From Hydrogenimonas cancrithermarum (lineage in GTDB: Bacteria; Campylobacterota; Campylobacteria; Campylobacterales; Hydrogenimonadaceae), in NCBI RefSeq assembly GCF_030296055.1, contig NZ_AP027370.1, positions 248,001 through 312,000 of the forward strand: DNA of 64,000 bases, read 5' to 3'. Of the stretch, positions 59,597 through 64,000 are shown one piece after another. Made by a program: the position numbers and the translations under genes. Positions within the stretch are counted from its first letter, which is position 1. Every line of letters begins with the position of its first letter. The notes below the pieces were generated by a model. It saw only the letters and a program-made list of their open reading frames with translations. It was not told the origin of the DNA and ran no database searches.

Positions 59597-60145
59597 TCAC
59601 CAATACCTGTGAATTTTGATAATATTGCCGTCCAGCCTCTCTTCTACAACCATTTTATGTACTTTGCCGTTCGATTCCACATAGAGAACGTACAGCATTC
59701 CCGACTCCTGTTCGGGTGTCAGATAATATTTGTCGTCGATTTTTCTGTATGCTTTTTTCACATAAAGATCGAAAACTTTCGAAAGGATATAATCGGTTTT
59801 CGGAAGCTTCAGATCGGATATATCGACATGGTCGAGCAGTGCATGATAAAGGAGTTTCTTCTGAAGAAGAATCGTCGCGAAATAACTCGCGTTCGCACGC
59901 TCCGTTTTCGTCGCACGCAAACCGGTCAGCGGTACGGCGAGCCTGTCGATATAGTCCGCCTTGAGACAGGAAAAACCATAAAGCATCAAAAACTTCGAAT
60001 TCTTTTTATGCTTTCCGAACATTCGAAGACCCAGTTGACACGCTTTTTTGTACTGTTTCTGGGCATAGAAGCCGTAAAGTCTTTCAAGATCGGCTCCCTG
60101 GAGCGAAACGATTGCAAAAATGGAAAGAATCAGCAATTTTTTCAT
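59597..60145 (-). CDS. Exported TPR-like protein of the MSHA-like operon
   Basis: A 182-residue protein with a signal peptide (MKKLLILSIFAIVSLQGA) and helical repeats (LYGFYAQKQYKKACQLGLRM) suggesting two or three TPR-like units. The C-terminal 50 residues hold a beta-rich LYVLYVESNGKVHKMVVEER. The ATG at 60145 overlaps the stop of the upstream gene, and 3 nt separate it from mshE. It probably acts in the periplasm in pilus assembly; no named homologue is recognised. Confidence 0.8.
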   Translation of the reverse strand: MKKLLILSIFAIVSLQGADLERLYGFYAQKQYKKACQLGLRMFGKHKKNSKFLMLYGFSCLKADYIDRLAVPLTGLRATKTERANASYFATILLQKKLLYHALLDHVDISDLKLPKTDYILSKVFDLYVKKAYRKIDDKYYLTPEQESGMLYVLYVESNGKVHKMVVEERLDGNIIKIHRYW

Positions 60146-60993
60146 AAGCTGTGCTCCAGTGAATGCAGGTAGGACTTCACTTTCCGGGAAGAGTATTGAT
60201 TCAGGTAGATACGAAGTGCATTGATCGCATCCTCTTTTTTGCCCAACTTCACTTTCGCCCTCGCATACAACAGCCAGCTCTCTTCGTTCGAAGGCTCCAG
60301 CGAGTTGGCCATGATACTCCATTTGACCGCTTCATTGTAATTTTTCTTCTTGTAGAAGCTTTGTGCGATATAGGTGGCCAGTTTTGGATCTCTTTTTACA
60401 TTGAAACGCTTGATCAGATAGTCCAGTGTATTGTTGGAGGTCTTCGTCTGAATAGAGAGTGACGATTTGGCTATGGAAGTTCCCGATATCGGTGCCGTGT
60501 TCTGCAGCTTTACAACCGTTTTCGGCTCCCGTTTTTCGAGATTGGAGGAGGGGTGGATCGTCTCTTCTTTCACAGGCCTTGCGTAACGGCGCTTTTTTGG
60601 TTCATCCCAATCCGCATCACGTGAGAAGGAAGACAAAAATGCCGTATCCGGATTGAGCAGAACAGCTCTTTTCTCTTTTCGTTCTTCTCTTTGAGCGCTT
60701 GCAGTGGAGCGCTCAGCCACGGAAGGAAGTTGTGTTGTTACAGGAAGCGTTGAAGCGGGAGGCTTCCGGAGAACCTCTTTTTTGTCGACAAGCGGCCGTT
60801 CCAACGACTTTCCGCCCCTCGTATCACGAGAGGCCGTCGAACTCTTTTTCATGCCTTCCATGCCTGAAACCGCAGGCCATGCCAAAAACAGGCCGTACGA
60901 TATCGCGGCTGCCAACCCGAGAATCGCCCAGGGCCTCAAGCGTTTGATTTTGTAGACGCGCCACTCTTTTTCGAGCTTTTCGATCTCAAGCAT
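60142..60993 (-). CDS. MshN-like membrane-anchored TPR protein
   Basis: A 283-residue bitopic protein. A short cytoplasmic start with a basic patch is followed by one membrane helix (AILGLAAAISYGLFLAW, ~residues 23-40), a long Ser/Pro/Lys-rich periplasmic linker and C-terminal TPR helices (KLATYIAQSFYKKKNYNEAV, and SLEPSNEESWLLYARAKV). Position between the MshM-like ATPase and MshE, and architecture, match MshN of the MSHA pilus system. Confidence 0.8.
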   Translation of the reverse strand: MLEIEKLEKEWRVYKIKRLRPWAILGLAAAISYGLFLAWPAVSGMEGMKKSSTASRDTRGGKSLERPLVDKKEVLRKPPASTLPVTTQLPSVAERSTASAQREERKEKRAVLLNPDTAFLSSFSRDADWDEPKKRRYARPVKEETIHPSSNLEKREPKTVVKLQNTAPISGTSIAKSSLSIQTKTSNNTLDYLIKRFNVKRDPKLATYIAQSFYKKKNYNEAVKWSIMANSLEPSNEESWLLYARAKVKLGKKEDAINALRIYLNQYSSRKVKSYLHSLEHSL

Positions 60994-61792
60994 GAATATA
61001 CCCCAACTTCAATGCACCCATCTCGATGAATTTTTTCTTGATATGCCTACCTGAGATTTTGGAAGGCTTGTTGCTCTCGTAATAATCATAGATCTCGAAG
61101 AGAGTGAACATCAGTTTGTTGATCTCCCTATAGTTACCGCCGGTGAAACGGTGAATCAATTTTACATTGCTTTTATTGAACATATTCGCTATTTCAAAAT
61201 AGTTCTGCTGAACCAATTTTTTCTGAATATACATACCGGTATCGTGAATCGTACCGTTTTTAAGTTCGATCGTCTCCCAGATACGTGATTGAAAATGCTC
61301 TTTGGCGATGAGATCTTCTTTTTCCGTTTTGTGGAGCGAAACGACGAATTTGATCGTTCTGGTGTCGGAGATGAGCCGGATTTTTTCCAGCATGGAAGGG
61401 GAATAGAGCTGCGCTTCGTCCAAAAGAACCGTGATATGCCGCTGATCTCTCATCGCATTGCATATATCGATAAATCGGTTGTAGGTGAGATTTTCCGGAA
61501 CCGTCTGGTTGGGAACCAGGAAACTGTAGAGGGTACGGATGAATTCATCCTCGTTCTGGATCGGCGTTGCGATAAGATGGACGTTCTGATCCGATTTCGC
61601 ATCATGGTATATCTTGTTGATCAAAACACTCTTGCCGGTGCCCGGTTTGCCATAAAGGAGGATCATTTTAAGAGGCTTGGCGATACTTTCCTGAAGCTTG
61701 TTGTAAAAGAGTATCGACGTGTCGAGGCCGATGTATTGACTCACCTCGATCCTGTCGATGAAAATCTTCTGGAGTTCTCTGTATTTGCTCAT
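60986..61792 (-). CDS. mshM: MshM/ExeA-like AAA ATPase
   Basis: A 268-residue AAA+ ATPase. Walker A is LLYGKPGTGKSVLI, Walker B VLLDEAQLYSP, and sensor-like residues are in FVVSLHKTEKED. The C-terminal lid has RFTGGNYREINKLMFTL. ExeA/MshM proteins help place the secretin in the envelope; this form has no peptidoglycan-binding extension. ATGA with the secretin gene and an 8-nt overlap with the MshN-like gene show tight coupling. Confidence 0.88.
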   Translation of the reverse strand: MSKYRELQKIFIDRIEVSQYIGLDTSILFYNKLQESIAKPLKMILLYGKPGTGKSVLINKIYHDAKSDQNVHLIATPIQNEDEFIRTLYSFLVPNQTVPENLTYNRFIDICNAMRDQRHITVLLDEAQLYSPSMLEKIRLISDTRTIKFVVSLHKTEKEDLIAKEHFQSRIWETIELKNGTIHDTGMYIQKKLVQQNYFEIANMFNKSNVKLIHRFTGGNYREINKLMFTLFEIYDYYESNKPSKISGRHIKKKFIEMGALKLGYIHA

Positions 61793-63345
61793 CGCATACG
61801 GGTCATGTTGCTATCTGAAAGACGGTCGTACCCGAGGTCTTTTAACGTCATGGAGTTTTTCGCTTTTACCAGATGCGGAGTGACGATGATAACCAGTTCG
61901 ATCTTCTCGTCCGTCAACTCGTCATACTTGAATGCGTATCCAAGAATCGGTATATCCCCAAGCAGCGGGACTTTATGTGTCGAATTGTTGACGCGATCGG
62001 TAATCAAACCGCCCAGAATGACATGGGAGCCGTCTTTGACGGTAACGACAGAAGCCATTTGACGGCGCTCGAGGTCAGGCGGCATCGTTCGGTTTTCGTT
62101 CTCGTTGGTGACAGGATTGATCGTATCGCTTACGGAAGGGTTGATCTTCAACGTTATCGTACCGTCCGCAGCGATTTCGGGCGTGATATCGAGAAGAATA
62201 CCGGCAAAAACGGAATCGATGATTTCGTTTTGAGCGACGGTACTGCCTCCTGTATTGCTCGTTGTCGTACTGTTCTTGATTTTGTAGAAATACTGTTTTC
62301 CAACAGTGATCATCGCTGCCTGGTTGTTGAGTGTCAGGACTTTCGGATTGGAAACGGAGTGCACATCACCCTGTGATTGCAGAAATTTAATGATGGTACC
62401 GATCTGTGCATTCATGACGATATCGGTGAAAGTAGCGATTTTACCAGGTACGAATTTACTGATATAGGGGGTGTCGCCCGCTCCCGGAAACGTTATTTCT
62501 CCAACGTTTTCATTGGCTTGAAGGCGTTCACCGCTTATCGTGAAATTCTGAAGATTGTAAAGTTGTCGCCAGTCGATACCGGTCTCTTTGCCCTTACTCA
62601 GTACGACGGCATACATCTTCACATCGATGAGGACCTGTTTGTGAAGCCGTTCTATAAGGTTGTCGAGATATCCTTCGACACGGTCGAGCTGCTTTTTGGT
62701 TCCCGTGATCGTCACGAGCCCGGACTCTTTGTCGATGACCGGGTCTCCCGCTTTGTATTCATCTTCAGGGCGGTTGAGAATATCGCGGATCTGCTCTTGC
62801 AATTTTGCCCAAAAGACAAATTTGTCGTTGGAGGTGACATCGATTCCGCTTTCCGACTCCCCCGAACTCATGTTGCTTGTTGAAACCGTACCGCTTCCGC
62901 TCGTTGTCGTCTGCTGCTGATTGGCGACACCGCTGGCGAGCATGACACGGGTTTTGCTGCTGCTTTCGCGATCGGTGCTGATATAGTCGACATGGTAGGT
63001 TTTCGTCAGCAAATAGGAGATTTTGAGGATATTCCCATCGAGTGAATAGTTGAGATTGTGTTCATTCAGAGCGACCTGTAACACTTCCGGCAGTGTGACA
63101 TCTTTGAGCGAGAAGCGGTTTAAGCGTGTGCGTAGCCGTTTTGCCGCCTCTTTGTCTTTGACGATAAGCGTCAGATCGCACTGCTCCGCGAGTTGGTCGA
63201 TAAGTTCGGATATGCGGGTTCCCTGATTCGCTTTGATATTGAAAAGGTTGTCTTCACACGCTGCCTGCAGGCTGGATGTCAGGCCAAACGAAGCAGTGAC
63301 AACCGCTGCAAGAAGTGATAGTTTTATTTTTTTCATACATTTCAT
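61789..63345 (-). CDS. mshL: MshL/PilQ-family outer-membrane secretin
   Basis: A 518-residue secretin. The signal peptide is followed by a short N-terminal STN-like domain, N-type domains (GLVTITGTKKQLDRVEGYLD) and the secretin core from ~residue 250. The core includes the conserved LTLNNQAAMITVGKQYFY and VTVKDGSHVILGGLITD with the final beta-strand VIIVTPHLV. It forms the outer-membrane pore for the pilus. The ATG at 63345 has AAGGA upstream; an ATG three codons on is the alternative. Confidence 0.95.
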   Translation of the reverse strand: MKCMKKIKLSLLAAVVTASFGLTSSLQAACEDNLFNIKANQGTRISELIDQLAEQCDLTLIVKDKEAAKRLRTRLNRFSLKDVTLPEVLQVALNEHNLNYSLDGNILKISYLLTKTYHVDYISTDRESSSKTRVMLASGVANQQQTTTSGSGTVSTSNMSSGESESGIDVTSNDKFVFWAKLQEQIRDILNRPEDEYKAGDPVIDKESGLVTITGTKKQLDRVEGYLDNLIERLHKQVLIDVKMYAVVLSKGKETGIDWRQLYNLQNFTISGERLQANENVGEITFPGAGDTPYISKFVPGKIATFTDIVMNAQIGTIIKFLQSQGDVHSVSNPKVLTLNNQAAMITVGKQYFYKIKNSTTTSNTGGSTVAQNEIIDSVFAGILLDITPEIAADGTITLKINPSVSDTINPVTNENENRTMPPDLERRQMASVVTVKDGSHVILGGLITDRVNNSTHKVPLLGDIPILGYAFKYDELTDEKIELVIIVTPHLVKAKNSMTLKDLGYDRLSDSNMTRMR

Positions 63346-63354
63346 TCCCGATCC

Positions 63355-63759
63355 TTACTTCACTAATAATTTTATTTTTTTGCTTTTCTGCCGCTTCAGA
63401 AAGACACGCGTACGCTCGCCGTTTCGAGTAAGCAGTACATAATTTTTCCCTACCTTGCTGACGGTAAAACCATTGACTTTGGAATTCAAAGAGTACCATC
63501 TTCGATTGATCTTCACATGGTTGTTTACGATTGCCGTCAAGACAAATCTGTAACGTCTTTTCTTCGAACGGTTTCCATGCAGTGCTTTCGCGTATTTTCC
63601 ATTCGGATAGATGAACGGGTCTTTCGCATTCACAATCTCTTTATCGGTGAGTCCGACACGTTCTTGCTTGATATCGTTGACAAGCTTGTCGATATCGTTG
63701 ATCGTTATTTCAGCATGAAGTATTGTCGCTGCGAAGAGGGCGATACCCACACTTTTCAT
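63355..63759 (-). CDS. PilP/MshK-like pilus assembly protein
   Basis: A 134-residue exported protein with a signal sequence (MKSVGIALFAATILHA). A basic region (NRSKKRRYRFVLTAIVNNHV) leads to a small beta domain (NGFTVSKVGKNYVLLTRNG) typical of PilP/MshK-type subunits linking the inner-membrane PilN-PilO complex to the secretin. The start at 63759 overlaps the upstream stop as TGATG-like coupling and fits the signal peptide; ATG at 63777 is possible. Confidence 0.75.
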   Translation of the reverse strand: MKSVGIALFAATILHAEITINDIDKLVNDIKQERVGLTDKEIVNAKDPFIYPNGKYAKALHGNRSKKRRYRFVLTAIVNNHVKINRRWYSLNSKVNGFTVSKVGKNYVLLTRNGERTRVFLKRQKSKKIKLLVK

Positions 63760-64000
63760 CAATAGTTGATTCCCCATACCGATACCTTAAAGTTTGCTTT
63801 TATATTTTCGTCACTTTCCAGTTGTATATTGTAAATATCGACAACCAGCTCACTTTCTTCAATCTCGTTCATAAACCTGATCATGTTTCTATAGTTGCCT
63901 TCACAATCGACACCGATTTCGAGCACATGTCCGAAACTGTCTTCGTTGTTCACGAATTTATTGGAGATAAGCGAGATATCGATATTGTTTTTCTTGGCTT
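63759..64000 (-). CDS. PilO/MshJ-like protein, truncated by window end
   Basis: The last ~79 residues of an inner-membrane pilus alignment protein; the start lies beyond base 64000. The visible ferredoxin-like fold (EIGVDCEGNYRNMIRFMNEI, then VVDIYNIQLES and ANFKVSVWGI) is that of PilO/MshJ. Gene order with the following PilP/MshK- and MshL-like genes supports an MSHA-type locus. Confidence 0.8.
   Translation of the reverse strand, partial: AKKNNIDISLISNKFVNNEDSFGHVLEIGVDCEGNYRNMIRFMNEIEESELVVDIYNIQLESDENIKANFKVSVWGINY

Noticed and set aside
1-64000. tRNA, rRNA, transposase, integrase or tyrosine-recombinase genes that could mark island borders
   Set aside because: None was seen on either strand by reading; small RNA genes other than the CRISPR array cannot be excluded without a covariance-model search.

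Overview
The window is a chromosomal segment of a Campylobacterota (Epsilonproteobacteria) bacterium. The evidence is the BioV-type pimelyl-ACP methyl esterase, the COG3400 TrkA-C-like protein, a second FtsH-like ATPase without a protease site, MtaB, tandem small c-type cytochromes and a compact gene layout full of ATGA overlaps. The species cannot be named from sequence alone. No rRNA or tRNA gene and no transposase or integrase is visible.

Layout. Bases 1-24444 are mostly core genes: a two-component system with cytochromes and permeases (1-5942), a DUF134/NifX-like pair read from back-to-back promoters (4258-5156), metK, a DksA-like protein, pdxA-pdxJ-SGNH hydrolase, tgt, a COG3400 protein, then aroB, an MscS channel, mtaB, an FtsH-like ATPase and bioV as one chain of coding overlaps, followed by FHA, mogA and a SUV3-like RNA helicase. 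Bases 24445-49760 form a defence island. It holds a complete type III-A CRISPR-Cas locus (cas6, cas10/csm1, csm2-5, a CARF-HEPN effector), a YoeB toxin whose YefM antitoxin is frameshifted, rmuC, an unusual adaptation cassette (cas2, cas1, a standalone Cas1 N-terminal-domain protein, a second cas2) and a CRISPR array of 37 repeats. Beyond the array come a decayed vWA fragment, an AAA/DUF4143 ATPase, a vWA (TerY-like) protein, a WYL-domain regulator with csx20, a second CARF-HEPN effector, a DarT1-NADAR toxin-antitoxin pair, and a PP2C phosphatase with a zinc-ribbon protein kinase. A solitary degenerate copy of the CRISPR repeat lies at 49399-49433. Bases 49762-64000 return to core genes (ppk2, valS, a UvrD-like helicase) and end in an MSHA/type IV pilus-like assembly operon on the minus strand (mshJ-K-L-M-N, unknown, E, G order).

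How the parts fit. The type III-A complex should make cyclic oligoadenylates through Cas10. These would activate the two CARF-HEPN ribonucleases, and Csx20 (reported as a ring nuclease family) would switch them off. The strongest new observation is regulatory. Six promoters spread over 22 kb of the island (24863, 33539, 41634, 44358 on the minus strand, 45849 and 47229) share one 33-bp layout: two TGAC/TGTC half-sites 10 bp apart, with the second beginning exactly 17 bp before a TAnnnT -10 box. The second half-site and its spacing match the RecA-independent DNA-damage promoter (RecA-NDp) recognised in actinobacteria by PafBC, a WYL-domain activator. A WYL-domain regulator is encoded in the island, downstream of one of the six promoters. 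The inference is a WYL-controlled, possibly DNA-damage-responsive defence regulon comprising a small basic protein, rmuC, the vWA/PP2C/kinase triad, csx20-wyl and darT1-NADAR.
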